Position numbers and translations under genes: made by a program. Shown here piece after piece: positions 1-8,148 of a stretch of 64,000 bases of DNA. Each line of letters opens with the position of its first letter. The first letter of the stretch is position 1. Below the pieces are notes generated by a model. It ran no database searches, was not told the origin of the DNA, and saw nothing but the letters and a program-made list of their open reading frames with translations. The stretch comes from Cetobacterium_A somerae. Its GTDB lineage: Bacteria; Fusobacteriota; Fusobacteriia; Fusobacteriales; Fusobacteriaceae. The stretch lies in assembly GCF_044784365.2 (NCBI RefSeq), contig NZ_CP173065.2. One strand, 5' to 3'.

Positions 1-1
1 A

Positions 2-1264
2 ACAGCAACTCCTCCAAGAATAGATAAGAGAACTGTAGATTTTTCTGTTATGAAGCCACTTTATGGAGAGGAACATCCTAGATATTTTTCTATATATACA
101 CAAAAAGAAAAAAATAATGTAGTTCCAACATGGTTAACTCATACTTCAGAGGAAACTTTAAATGTAACAAAAGAGATGTTAAAATTTTCTCCAATAGTTT
201 CTGGAATAATTGAAACACATGGACCTAGACACTGTCCATCTTTAGATAGAAAAGTTTTAAACTTTCCAGATAAATATGATCATCAGATATTTTTAGAGTT
301 AGAATCAAGTGAATCAAATGAGCTTTATGTAAATGGATTAACGACAGCAATGCCACCGTTTGCTCAAGAAGCTATGTTAAAATCTATCAAAGGTCTAGAA
401 AATGCTAAAATAATGAGATATGGTTATGCAGTAGAATATGATTATGCACCTGCATCACAATTATATCCAAGTTTAGAAAGCAAAAAAATAAGAGGATTAT
501 ATTTTGCAGGTCAAATAAATGGTACATCTGGATATGAAGAGGCAGCAACACAAGGATTTATTGCTGGAGTTAATGCAGCAAGGAAAACATTAAATAAACA
601 ACCTGTAATTTTTGATAGAAGTGAAGGATATATAGGAGTACTAGTTGATGATATCATTCATAAAAAGACACCAGAGCCTTATAGAGTCTTACCATCTAGA
701 TCAGAGTATAGATTGACACTTAGATTTGATAATGGTTTTATGAGACTATTAGATAAAGCTGAGGAGATTGGAATTGTTCCAGAAGATAAAATTAATTATT
801 TAAAAAAATGTAGAGAAGATGTATATAAAGAGATTGAGAGAATAAAAGAAACAAAAGTTCCTATGAAAGATGCTAATGAATTATTAGAAAAAAAGGGAGC
901 GGAACAAAGATTAACTAAAGGTGTTCAAGCAAATGAACTTCTTAAATTTAAAGAGGTTTCATATGATGATTTAGCTCATTTGTTACATATTCCTGAATAT
1001 CCTGAATTTGTAAAAAATCAAATTGAGACGATGATAAAGTATGAAGTATTTATTGAAAGAGAAAGAGAGCAGATAGAAAGATTTAAAAGATTAGAAGCTT
1101 TAAGTATTCCAGAAGATTTTGATTTTGATACTGTAACTGGTATTTCAAATATAGCTAAAGCTGGATTAAAAGAGATTAAACCTCTTTCAATAGGAGAAGC
1201 TTCAAGAATAAGTGGAGTAACAGGAAATGATATAGCGTTACTTTTAGCAACTTTAAAAAAATAA
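2..1264 (+). CDS. mnmG: MnmG (GidA), tRNA uridine-5-carboxymethylaminomethyl modification subunit, 3' part
   Basis: The 5' end lies outside the window; the frame is open from base 2 and ends at TAA 1262-1264, leaving about 420 residues of a family usually near 620-630. MnmG is the FAD-dependent partner of MnmE and installs the cmnm5 group on wobble uridine 34 of several tRNAs. The visible part begins in the FAD-binding domain (TPPRIDKRTVDFS), carries the conserved GTSGYEEAATQGFIAG and PSRSEYRLTLR blocks, and ends in the helical C-terminal domain with the typical ISGVTGNDIALLLATL tail. The ATG at base 50 is internal, not a start. mnmG is often close to the replication origin, so mnmE may lie just upstream; that is inference. 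Confidence 0.97.
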   Translation, partial: TATPPRIDKRTVDFSVMKPLYGEEHPRYFSIYTQKEKNNVVPTWLTHTSEETLNVTKEMLKFSPIVSGIIETHGPRHCPSLDRKVLNFPDKYDHQIFLELESSESNELYVNGLTTAMPPFAQEAMLKSIKGLENAKIMRYGYAVEYDYAPASQLYPSLESKKIRGLYFAGQINGTSGYEEAATQGFIAGVNAARKTLNKQPVIFDRSEGYIGVLVDDIIHKKTPEPYRVLPSRSEYRLTLRFDNGFMRLLDKAEEIGIVPEDKINYLKKCREDVYKEIERIKETKVPMKDANELLEKKGAEQRLTKGVQANELLKFKEVSYDDLAHLLHIPEYPEFVKNQIETMIKYEVFIEREREQIERFKRLEALSIPEDFDFDTVTGISNIAKAGLKEIKPLSIGEASRISGVTGNDIALLLATLKK

Positions 1265-1283
1265 TAGTACTACGGACAATAAT

Positions 1284-1330
1284 AAAAACTGTAAAGATAA
1301 AGTTAAATAACTTGTATTTACAGTTTTTTT
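1284..1330 (+). terminator. Rho-independent terminator after mnmG
   Basis: The arms AAAACTGTAAA (1285-1295) and TTTACAGTTTT (1317-1327) are perfectly complementary and are followed by a T-run. The loop is long, about 21 nt. Confidence 0.75.
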
Positions 1331-1338
1331 GTTATACT
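1330..1338 (+). promoter_or_regulatory. Extended -10 promoter for the PHP gene and possibly the secretion operon
   Basis: TGT-TATACT matches the extended -10 form (TGn directly before the hexamer). There is no good -35. It is the only clear promoter motif before the tightly packed genes 1372-10331. Confidence 0.5.
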
Positions 1339-1371
1339 TATAACTATAAAATAGATTTTGGAGGAAAAATA

Positions 1372-2187
1372 GTGATTATTAGTGATTATCATATACACAG
1401 TAGTTTTTCTGGAGATTCTGTAGAAGATTTAGATAGAATTTGTAGAAAAGCAAAAGAATTAGGTATTAAAGAGATTGCAATAACTGATCATATGGATTTA
1501 GATGTAATTGGGACAACTAATAGTAATGATTTTATGTTAAATTTAGATGAATACGTTCCGACGATTTTAAAGTTAAAAGATCAATATAAGGATGACTTAG
1601 ATATAAAATTAGGGATGGAATTTGGAATTCAAAGACATCTAGGAGAAGTTGGAGATAAAATTATAGAAAAATATCCATTTGATTTTATAATATCTTCTGT
1701 TCATAGTGTGGATAAATTACTTTTAGATCAAAAGGAGTTTTGGGAAAATAAAACGAGAGAACAAGCTCATGATAAATATTTTTTAGAAATATTAAAAAGT
1801 GTAGAAAACTTCAATAGGTTTAGTGTTCAAGGTCATCTTGACTTTATTACAAGATATGGCGGTATTGACAAAAAAGGTTTTATAGATTATATAAGATATC
1901 AAGATATAATCGATGAGATTTTAAAAAAAATTATTTCCAAAGGAAAGGGTATTGAAATTAATACTTCTGGAATAAGATATAATGAGAATAGATTTTATCC
2001 TTGTGATGATATAATAAAACGTTATTTTAAGCTAGGAGGAGAGATTCTAACAATAGGTTCAGATTCACACAAAGCATCAGATTTAGGCAAAGATTTTAAA
2101 AAAGCGTATGATTTTTTAGAAAGTATAGGAGTGAAATATATTTCATCTTTTGACCAACTTGATGTATCTTTTAAAAAAATAAAATAA
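1372..2187 (+). CDS. PHP-domain phosphatase, histidinol-phosphatase (HisK/HisJ) like
   Basis: The protein has 271 residues from GTG 1372, chosen because GGAGG at 1360-1364 sits 7 nt upstream and the protein then opens directly with the PHP metal motif; an in-frame TTG at 1312 would fall inside the terminator. Motifs in order are DYHIHSSFSGDS (residues 5-16), ITDHMD (37-42), GMEFGIQ, SSVHSV, GHLDFI and a late GSDSH, the set of His/Asp/Glu ligands of the trinuclear metal site. Family members dephosphorylate L-histidinol phosphate or other phosphate monoesters. No other his gene is nearby, so the substrate is open. The next gene begins 22 nt later, so the two may be co-transcribed. Confidence 0.85.
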   Translation: MIISDYHIHSSFSGDSVEDLDRICRKAKELGIKEIAITDHMDLDVIGTTNSNDFMLNLDEYVPTILKLKDQYKDDLDIKLGMEFGIQRHLGEVGDKIIEKYPFDFIISSVHSVDKLLLDQKEFWENKTREQAHDKYFLEILKSVENFNRFSVQGHLDFITRYGGIDKKGFIDYIRYQDIIDEILKKIISKGKGIEINTSGIRYNENRFYPCDDIIKRYFKLGGEILTIGSDSHKASDLGKDFKKAYDFLESIGVKYISSFDQLDVSFKKIK

Positions 2188-2209
2188 TTTTCTTTAAGAG
2201 AAGGTGAGT

Positions 2210-2773
2210 ATGAACAAAAATAAAAAGAACAAAGGGCTAACTTTTTTAGAGACAATAGCGTGTGTTGCTATTATTTTTATAGTTAGCTCTTTTTTATTTT
2301 ACAAAATATTAAAATATAATGAGAAAATGGACCTTGAAAAAAGTAGACGTATCATTCAAACTTTTTTTATTAAATATACTATGAGATCGCTATATGAAAA
2401 AAGTAAATATCAGATAGAAATTGACATGTTAAATAAGAATTTAAATGTAAAAAAATTAAATAGCGAAATTATAGAAAAATTATATCTTCCTGAAAAACTA
2501 AAATATGAAATAATTTACGATAATAGTAGGAATCAAAAATTTAAAGTCGATACAACAAAAAATGGAAATCTAAGTAAGGCTTTTACAATGTATATATTTG
2601 GTTATAGTAATCAAGTTGAAAATAGAGTTGCATTTTATACATTTCAGAAAGAGAGAGTTTTAAAAATAAATATATATTTAAATAGAGATGTAAAGGATGT
2701 CAATTATGAAAATATATTAAATTATCACTATTCACAAAATGGTCAAAATAGAATTGGCTGGATGGAGGAATAA
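2210..2773 (+). CDS. Prepilin-like protein, first gene of the type II secretion / type IV pilus-like operon
   Basis: The protein has 187 residues. The N-terminus is a type IV prepilin signal: a short basic leader, a Gly at the expected cleavage site, then LTFLE with Glu at +5 and a hydrophobic helix (TIACVAIIFIVSSFLFY). The rest is a hydrophilic periplasmic part with no recognised family. ATG 2210 is preferred over in-frame GTG 2204 because the purine-rich AAGGTGAG lies just upstream, although spacing is tight for both. Its stop overlaps the next ATG (TAATG). By length and leader it could be an H-type minor pseudopilin; the subtype is inference. Confidence 0.75.
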   Translation: MNKNKKNKGLTFLETIACVAIIFIVSSFLFYKILKYNEKMDLEKSRRIIQTFFIKYTMRSLYEKSKYQIEIDMLNKNLNVKKLNSEIIEKLYLPEKLKYEIIYDNSRNQKFKVDTTKNGNLSKAFTMYIFGYSNQVENRVAFYTFQKERVLKINIYLNRDVKDVNYENILNYHYSQNGQNRIGWMEE

Positions 2774-2925
2774 TGAATTTAAAAAATTATTTTTTTATGA
2801 TTATAATTTTGACTATTGTCCCAATAAAAACAACATACAGGAATAGAGTTTTAGTAAAATATGTAAAAGTTTCTACGAGTGAAAACAAAGTTCAATTTAG
2901 AGTATTAAAAGTTGAAAGGAGATGA
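2773..2925 (+). CDS. Small single-membrane-segment protein, 50 residues, unknown function
   Basis: This short gene reads from ATG 2773, one base overlapping the previous stop, with GGAGG at 2764-2768, and stops at TGA 2923-2925, one base before the ATPase start. The product has a basic start, a hydrophobic segment at about residues 6-18 (YFFMIIILTIVPI), then a short basic polar tail (KYVKVSTSENKVQFRVLKV). No family is recognised. Strong ribosome site, end-to-end packing and operon position support a real gene. It lies where a machine of this kind needs inner-membrane adaptors and no GspC is visible, but a role as its substitute is only a guess. Confidence 0.6.
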   Translation: MNLKNYFFMIIILTIVPIKTTYRNRVLVKYVKVSTSENKVQFRVLKVERR

Positions 2926-2926
2926 T

Positions 2927-4072
2927 ATGGGGGAGAATATTTATTTTAAAAGAGAAGTTTTTGAAATAAGAGATTTTAATGAAATAAAATATAATAAAGA
3001 AGATATCTTAGAATTTTTAAATGAATTAATATTCTATAGTTTAAAAGAGAATGTTTCAGATATACATATAGAATCAAAAGAAAGTGATATTAAAATAAGA
3101 GTTCGCATAGATGGTATCTTAAAATATTATCAAGATTTAAATAAAAATTTTGGATTAAAATTGATGACTAAATTGAAATTAATGAGTGAGCTTGATATTG
3201 GAGAAAAAAGATTGCCTCAAGATGGTAGGTTTAAAGCGCAATATAAGAATGAAAAAATAGATTTTAGAGTTTCATTGATTCCAACTATATTTGGAGAAAG
3301 ATGTGTTTTAAGAATATTGAAAAATAATATATCTGAAGTTTCTTTAGAAAATTTAGGATTTACAAATGAAAATTTAATTAAATTAAAGAAACTTTTAAAT
3401 AGAAAAAATGGATTATTATTATTTTGTGGACCAACTGGAAGTGGAAAGACAACAACTCTTTATTCAATAGTAAATTATTTAAATAATGAAAAATTAAATA
3501 TAATTACAATAGAAGATCCAATAGAATATCAATTTCCAAATATTAATCAAATTCAATGTAAAAATGAGATAGGATTAGATTTCTCTATAATATTAAGAAG
3601 TGTTTTAAGACAAGATCCAGACATTATATTAGTTGGAGAGATAAGAGATAAAGAAACTGCTGAAATAGCACTAATGGCATCCTTAACTGGTCATTTGGTC
3701 ATAACTACTCTTCATACGAAAGATGCAGTATCAGCTATTGATAGATTAATTAATTTTGGAGTGGATAAATTTATTATTGCAGCCGCTATAAATGCTATTG
3801 AAAGTCAAAGATTAGTTAGAAAAATATGTAAAATATGTGGTGGTAAAACTGAAAGTAATTGTTGCAATGAAGGGTTTAAAGGCAGAGAAGTTGTAGAAGA
3901 GATAATATTTTTTGATAAGGAGATAAGAGATATTATTTTAAATAAAAGTATAAAAGATTTAGAGAGTTATTTAAAGTTAAAAGGTTTTAAAACACTTTTA
4001 GATAATGGTTTTATAAAAGTCGAAACTGGAATTACAACAAAATCTGAAGTTTTAAGAGAGTGTTTAATATGA
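2927..4072 (+). CDS. gspE: GspE/PilB-type secretion or pilus assembly ATPase
   Basis: The hexameric cytoplasmic ATPase powers assembly of pseudopilus or pilus. The 381-residue protein has an N2E-like region (SDIHIE, then RVRIDG), Walker A GPTGSGKTTT at residues 168-177, Walker B DPDIILVGEIRD near 230-241, and the His box TLHTKDA near 261. A remnant of the zinc motif is seen in CKICGG followed by CC. It is shorter than the roughly 500-residue norm and lacks the N1E domain that binds GspL or PilM-type partners. ATG 2927 follows AGGAG at 2917-2921; an upstream TTG 2912 would use up that site. The start lies one base after the small gene. T2SS versus T4P assignment cannot be settled from this protein alone. 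Confidence 0.93.
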   Translation: MGENIYFKREVFEIRDFNEIKYNKEDILEFLNELIFYSLKENVSDIHIESKESDIKIRVRIDGILKYYQDLNKNFGLKLMTKLKLMSELDIGEKRLPQDGRFKAQYKNEKIDFRVSLIPTIFGERCVLRILKNNISEVSLENLGFTNENLIKLKKLLNRKNGLLLFCGPTGSGKTTTLYSIVNYLNNEKLNIITIEDPIEYQFPNINQIQCKNEIGLDFSIILRSVLRQDPDIILVGEIRDKETAEIALMASLTGHLVITTLHTKDAVSAIDRLINFGVDKFIIAAAINAIESQRLVRKICKICGGKTESNCCNEGFKGREVVEEIIFFDKEIRDIILNKSIKDLESYLKLKGFKTLLDNGFIKVETGITTKSEVLRECLI

Positions 4073-5223
4073 AGTTATATAGGTGCCTTATTCTGAATAA
4101 AGAAAAGAAGCAGATAGAAGATATATATTTAGAAAGAAATAAAAAAATACTTTTAAATAAGTTATTTAAAGAGGAGAAAAAATTAATAAAAATTTTAGAA
4201 ATACAATTTGAAAGAAAAATTAAAGAAAAAGATTTAGAAAAGATATATTTTAAAATAGGAAGATTATTAAATGCTGGAGTTTCTTTAAAAAAATCTATAG
4301 AGTTTCAAAAAAGTAGTTGTAAAAATTTAAGTTTAAAATTTAGAATTTTTAATCTTTATAAAAAATTAGAGAAAGGAGAGGATATATATGAAATTTTAAG
4401 AAGTGAAAATTTAATAAAAGAAAGAGAAATGTTAATAATCTATGTTTCAGAGAATGCTGGAAAAATAGGCGATGGTTTTTTAAAAGTAGCTTATTTGAAA
4501 CAAAAAAAAGAAAAATTAAAAAACGAGTTAAAAATAGCTTTATCATATCCAACTTTTATCTTATTCATATCAACAATAATAATACTTTTAATTTTTTACT
4601 TTATTGTACCTAATTTTCAAATATTATACGAAATAGAAATAAATAAATTACCATTTTTAACAAGAATAATTTTAAATATTCAACATATCTTGAATAAGTT
4701 TCCCTACACAATAATTATAATAATTTGTGTAGTTTTTTTTTCTATAAAATTTTTTCATTTAAAAAAACAATTACAAAAAGTATCTTTTATAAAAAAATAT
4801 TTATTGGAAAAATATATAATAAATATTTTAGAAAATCTGTCTCTATTATTAGAATCAGGAATATCTATAGATAAGGGAATAGATATTATTTTAGAGAATT
4901 TAGATAGTGGATATTTAAAGAATAGGATGTTTATATTAAAAAATATAAAAAAAGGAGAGTTGCTCTCAGAATGTTTTAAAAAGCTCAATATATTATCTTT
5001 AGAGGAGATTGATATGATTAAAGTTGGAGAGGAAAGTGGAACTGTTGAGATGGTTTTGAAAGAGATTTCTTTAGTGAGAGATGAGGAGTTAAATAAAAAG
5101 ATAAAGATAGTTTTAAAATTATCAGAACCTATTTTATTATTGTTTGTAGGAATATTGATAAGTGCATTTGTAATTGGTTTATATTTACCTATATTGAATA
5201 TGAGTGATATTTTTGAAATTTAG
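4069..5223 (+). CDS. gspF: GspF/PilC-type inner-membrane platform protein
   Basis: The 384-residue protein overlaps the ATPase stop by ATGA. It has two cytoplasmic GspF helical domains (a first one containing IGRLLNAGVSLKKSIE and ENAGKIGDGF, a second containing LSLLLESGISIDKGI and GEESGTVEMVL) and three membrane segments near residues 158-180, 205-225 and 355-378. This duplicated layout is diagnostic for the platform protein that couples ATPase action to pilin extraction. Family length is about 400. Confidence 0.93.
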   Translation: MKLYRCLILNKEKKQIEDIYLERNKKILLNKLFKEEKKLIKILEIQFERKIKEKDLEKIYFKIGRLLNAGVSLKKSIEFQKSSCKNLSLKFRIFNLYKKLEKGEDIYEILRSENLIKEREMLIIYVSENAGKIGDGFLKVAYLKQKKEKLKNELKIALSYPTFILFISTIIILLIFYFIVPNFQILYEIEINKLPFLTRIILNIQHILNKFPYTIIIIICVVFFSIKFFHLKKQLQKVSFIKKYLLEKYIINILENLSLLLESGISIDKGIDIILENLDSGYLKNRMFILKNIKKGELLSECFKKLNILSLEEIDMIKVGEESGTVEMVLKEISLVRDEELNKKIKIVLKLSEPILLLFVGILISAFVIGLYLPILNMSDIFEI

Positions 5224-5231
5224 GAGGTTCA

Positions 5232-5678
5232 ATGAAAAAGAAAAAAAATAAAGGATTTAGTGTAATTGAAATAGTTTTAGTTTTAGGTGTAATAGGTATT
5301 TTAAGTAGTTTTATAGCTCCAAAAGTGAGGGATTACTTAGCTCTTGCAAAGGATTCAAAAGCAATAAATACACTTCAAAGTTTAAGAATGGCAAATGAAA
5401 CTTATTATTTGGAAAATGGAAATTATCCAAGTTCAAAAGATAATAATATGAGTGAGATTTTAGTAGAATTATCAAAATATGTAGGAGATAAATTTGAGTT
5501 AGTAGAAAATGAGCTTTTAATAGATATTGGAGGAAGTAAAGAAAGTGCAGAAACTAAAGAGATAAAATACGGTGGAAAAGTAAAAGTAGATTTAAATAGT
5601 AGCAAAGAGTTTATATTAACTCCTCATGGGGATACATCTAATTTTAATATAAGGGGAGATGAATGGTCAAAGTTATAG
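5232..5678 (+). CDS. gspG: Major pseudopilin, GspG-like
   Basis: The 148-residue protein has a Lys-rich leader, a Gly cleavage site and FSVIEIVLVLGVIGILSSF, with Phe at +1 and Glu at +5. The following APKVRDYLALAKDSKA region resembles the GspG helix. Length and the Tyr-containing stretch after the helix (ANETYYLENGNYPSS) fit a major pseudopilin. It has the strongest ribosome site of the operon (AGGAGG at 5222-5227), as expected for the most abundant subunit. Its 3' end overlaps the peptidase gene by 16 nt. Confidence 0.8.
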   Translation: MKKKKNKGFSVIEIVLVLGVIGILSSFIAPKVRDYLALAKDSKAINTLQSLRMANETYYLENGNYPSSKDNNMSEILVELSKYVGDKFELVENELLIDIGGSKESAETKEIKYGGKVKVDLNSSKEFILTPHGDTSNFNIRGDEWSKL

Positions 5679-6115
5679 TTTATTTTTTTATAGCAATAAT
5701 TTTGTTAGAGGTAATAATAATAGATGTAAGAGAAAAAATAATTTTAAATAAAAGCAATTTAGGGTTACTTTTTTTAGGAGGAATTTTAGGTTTTTTAGAA
5801 GGAGATTTAGAAGAAAGAATTTTAAGTGCTGCATTATATACCTTGCCTTTTATTTTAATATATGGGTATGGAAGTGATATTTTAAATAAGGAATGTATAG
5901 GAATGGGAGATGTAAAGCTAGTTACGAGTTTAGGATTTCTTCTAAAATTTAATACCTTTTTTGATATATTAATTTTTTTAAATATAAGTTTTATTACTCC
6001 ATTAATTTATTTAGGAGGAAAATATATTTTTTTAAAAAAATTGGATAAAGATATAGCTTTTGGACCATTTTTAATTTTGTCATATATTTTAATTGTAATT
6101 AAGGAAAAATTATGA
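5663..6115 (+). CDS. Prepilin peptidase, A24 family, peptidase domain only (GspO/PilD-like)
   Basis: This is a 150-residue polytopic membrane aspartyl protease that would cleave the prepilin leaders encoded around it. The two expected aspartates are visible: one in the first loop (IIDVREKIILN) and one in the signature GMGDVKL. About five hydrophobic segments are present. The cytoplasmic N-methyltransferase domain with its Cys motifs, found in bifunctional PilD, is absent, so the mature pilins may not be N-methylated by this enzyme. The start ATG 5663 follows AGGGGAG inside gspG, and the stop overlaps the next gene by ATGA. Confidence 0.88.
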   Translation: MVKVIVYFFIAIILLEVIIIDVREKIILNKSNLGLLFLGGILGFLEGDLEERILSAALYTLPFILIYGYGSDILNKECIGMGDVKLVTSLGFLLKFNTFFDILIFLNISFITPLIYLGGKYIFLKKLDKDIAFGPFLILSYILIVIKEKL

Positions 6116-6447
6116 AAAATTGTAAAAAAGGAGGAACATATTTAGAGGTTTTGATAAGTCTAGTTGTACTTTTAGTAGTTTTAAATCCACTATTATATTC
6201 TCTGATATATTTAAAAAAAGGATTTAATAGATTAAATGAATTTAATAATTTAGAAGATGAAATAGAAAAAATTAGATCATTTTATAAAAATCCGCTAAAT
6301 ATAAACGATTATGTTTCTTCAAATGAAGAGTATGCAATAGATATAAAGAGAAAGAAAATTTATGAAAAAGTATATGAGTTAGAGATAAAAGTGGAAAAAA
6401 ATAGCTTCAAAAGAGAGAGTAAATTATATGTATATAGACAAAAATAA
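6112..6447 (+). CDS. Minor pseudopilin, GspI-like by position
   Basis: The 111-residue protein starts with KNCKKGG followed by TYLEVLISLVVLLVVLNPLL. Placing Glu at +5 requires cleavage between the two Gly residues, so the mature protein would begin with Gly. Small size and the LEVLISL helix resemble GspI, and the order G-(peptidase)-I-J-K matches minor pseudopilin gene orders. Start overlaps the peptidase stop and the end overlaps the next gene by 20 nt. Confidence 0.7.
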   Translation: MKNCKKGGTYLEVLISLVVLLVVLNPLLYSLIYLKKGFNRLNEFNNLEDEIEKIRSFYKNPLNINDYVSSNEEYAIDIKRKKIYEKVYELEIKVEKNSFKRESKLYVYRQK

Positions 6448-6952
6448 AGGATTTTCAATAGTAGAAATATTATCTACTTTAGTAGTAATTACAATTATTT
6501 TCCAAATTTTATTTTATTATTTAAAATATATAAACATTGAAAGAAAAATAGAAATGAATAGATTTCGTTTTAATAAAAATATGAAATTAATATTAGAAAG
6601 TATAAATACATCTATATATGAATCATTGGAATATAAAATATATAATTTAGAGAGAATAAGTGTTTATATTGATTACTCTAAGCCATCTTTAAAGAATGGA
6701 AATACACTGATAGTTGAAAAATATATTCCTGGAGAAGAATCTTATTCAGACATAGAGATATATTACTCAGAAGATAGCACTATCACATCTTTTTCTGGAA
6801 AATACAAAAGAAAAAATATGATAAATGTAGAGCTAGAAAGTAGAGAGAACGTTATAAAAAATATAAAAGTAAATTTTAGTTTAGAAAATTATGGAGTTTC
6901 AATGGAGGGATACTATTTAAATGAAAAATTTAAAAAAGAGTTCAAAAAATAA
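6428..6952 (+). CDS. Minor pseudopilin, GspJ-like by position
   Basis: The 174-residue protein has a short leader (MYIDKNKG), then FSIVEILSTLVVITIIFQILFY with Phe +1 and Glu +5. The periplasmic part is a predicted beta-rich domain with no recognisable motif. Order after the I-like gene and before the K-like gene supports a J role. It overlaps the I-like gene by 20 nt and the next gene by 32 nt. Confidence 0.7.
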   Translation: MYIDKNKGFSIVEILSTLVVITIIFQILFYYLKYINIERKIEMNRFRFNKNMKLILESINTSIYESLEYKIYNLERISVYIDYSKPSLKNGNTLIVEKYIPGEESYSDIEIYYSEDSTITSFSGKYKRKNMINVELESRENVIKNIKVNFSLENYGVSMEGYYLNEKFKKEFKK

Positions 6953-7475
6953 TGGATATATTCTTCCAAGTATTTTATTTATTCTTACTCTTTTAGTTTG
7001 GTTATTTTCCATGAGTTTATTAAGTTATAGAAATGAAATTGATAGTTTATCCTTTTTAAAAATATCAAATGATGACTATTGGATTACAGAAAATCTTTCT
7101 ACAGTAGCAGAATATGAAGTTTTTAAAGGAAATAATTCAATTGAAAATGGTGATTATAAAGATATAATTGAGTATTTTGAAGATAAAACTCTTATTTGGA
7201 TTGACATTAATGAAACTTCTAAAAGTGGTTATAAAAGAGATACAGTTAAACAAAATGAAAAACTGATAGAAGATAAATTGAAGTTTATTCCATTTACGAA
7301 AAATATTTTTGAAATAAAATTGGTTAAGATTATAGATGTAGAAAAAATTCAAATAGAAATTAAAATTGATTTATTTTATGAATATTTACAGGGTGAGTCT
7401 AATTTTTTTAAAAGCTATAAAAGAGAGATAAGAGGAGTTGAAGCTAGATTAAAAAATGAAAGTATTAGAGATTAA
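6921..7475 (+). CDS. Minor pseudopilin, GspK-like (no Glu at +5)
   Basis: The 184-residue protein has leader MKNLKKSSKNNG followed by YILPSILFILTLLVWLFSMSLL. After cleavage at Gly the +5 residue is Ser, not Glu. Absence of Glu5 is the known hallmark of the tip pseudopilin GspK. It is shorter than the usual 300 or so residues of GspK and lacks the large insert domain. ATG 6921 lies 32 nt inside the previous gene with GGAGGG at 6905-6910. It could instead be a PilX-type minor pilin. Confidence 0.68.
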   Translation: MKNLKKSSKNNGYILPSILFILTLLVWLFSMSLLSYRNEIDSLSFLKISNDDYWITENLSTVAEYEVFKGNNSIENGDYKDIIEYFEDKTLIWIDINETSKSGYKRDTVKQNEKLIEDKLKFIPFTKNIFEIKLVKIIDVEKIQIEIKIDLFYEYLQGESNFFKSYKREIRGVEARLKNESIRD

Positions 7476-8148
7476 TGACAGAGGAATAAAATTATTAGAA
7501 GATGGGGAAATAATTAATCAAGGTTTATTTCAAAATGAAGAAGATATCCCAAGAGAGATAAAAGAGTTATTATCTATATATGAAGTTTTTGATGAAGTAA
7601 CATTAAAAATAAAAATTGTTTTAGACAATGAAATAATTCTTCAAATAAAGGATGTTATTAGTGAGAAGGGATGGTCATTAAAAGAACCTGAAGTAATAAC
7701 GAAAAAGATTAAAGTATTATTATCAATAATAATAATAATAGAGTTTATTTTTGGTTTATCTATTTATTTAAAAAATTATAAGTTAGATACAGAAAATTTG
7801 AATTTAAAAAAAGAAATAATTAGTCATAGGAAAAATTTAAAAGAGTTAGATATTAAACTCTCTGAAATTTCCTTAGATGAAGATGAAGAATTAAAATTTA
7901 AAAAAACTAAAATTGGGGATAGTTTAGTTTTTTTGTCAAAAGCATGTAAAAAATGTGATGTAAACTTAGAAAAGATAGAGTTTTTAGAAAATAAAATAAT
8001 ATTAAATGGAACAGGAAAAAATATAAATAGCATATTTAAGCTGAAGAAATATTTATCAATGGATAAAAAAATTATTGAATCAAAATTTGATTTTATAAAA
8101 AAAGAGGGGGAGATTTTATACTTTTTAATGGAGTTAGAGACAAGTTAA
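7456..8148 (+). CDS. GspL/PilN-like assembly protein
   Basis: The 230-residue protein has a cytoplasmic domain of about 85 residues, one membrane segment (VLLSIIIIIEFIFGLSIYL, about residues 88-106), a coiled-coil-like stretch rich in Lys, Glu and Leu (112-140) and a periplasmic domain of about 80 residues. That layout matches GspL or a fused PilM-fragment/PilN. The cytoplasmic domain is much smaller than the actin-like fold of GspL, which agrees with the missing N1E domain in the ATPase. Function is inferred from topology and position, not from a clear motif. The start overlaps the K-like gene by 20 nt. Confidence 0.6.
   Translation: MKVLEINDRGIKLLEDGEIINQGLFQNEEDIPREIKELLSIYEVFDEVTLKIKIVLDNEIILQIKDVISEKGWSLKEPEVITKKIKVLLSIIIIIEFIFGLSIYLKNYKLDTENLNLKKEIISHRKNLKELDIKLSEISLDEDEELKFKKTKIGDSLVFLSKACKKCDVNLEKIEFLENKIILNGTGKNINSIFKLKKYLSMDKKIIESKFDFIKKEGEILYFLMELETS

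Noticed and set aside
1312..1371. Longer N-terminus for the PHP protein from TTG 1312
   Set aside because: It would include the terminator stem and promoter; GTG 1372 has the ribosome site and starts at the metal motif.
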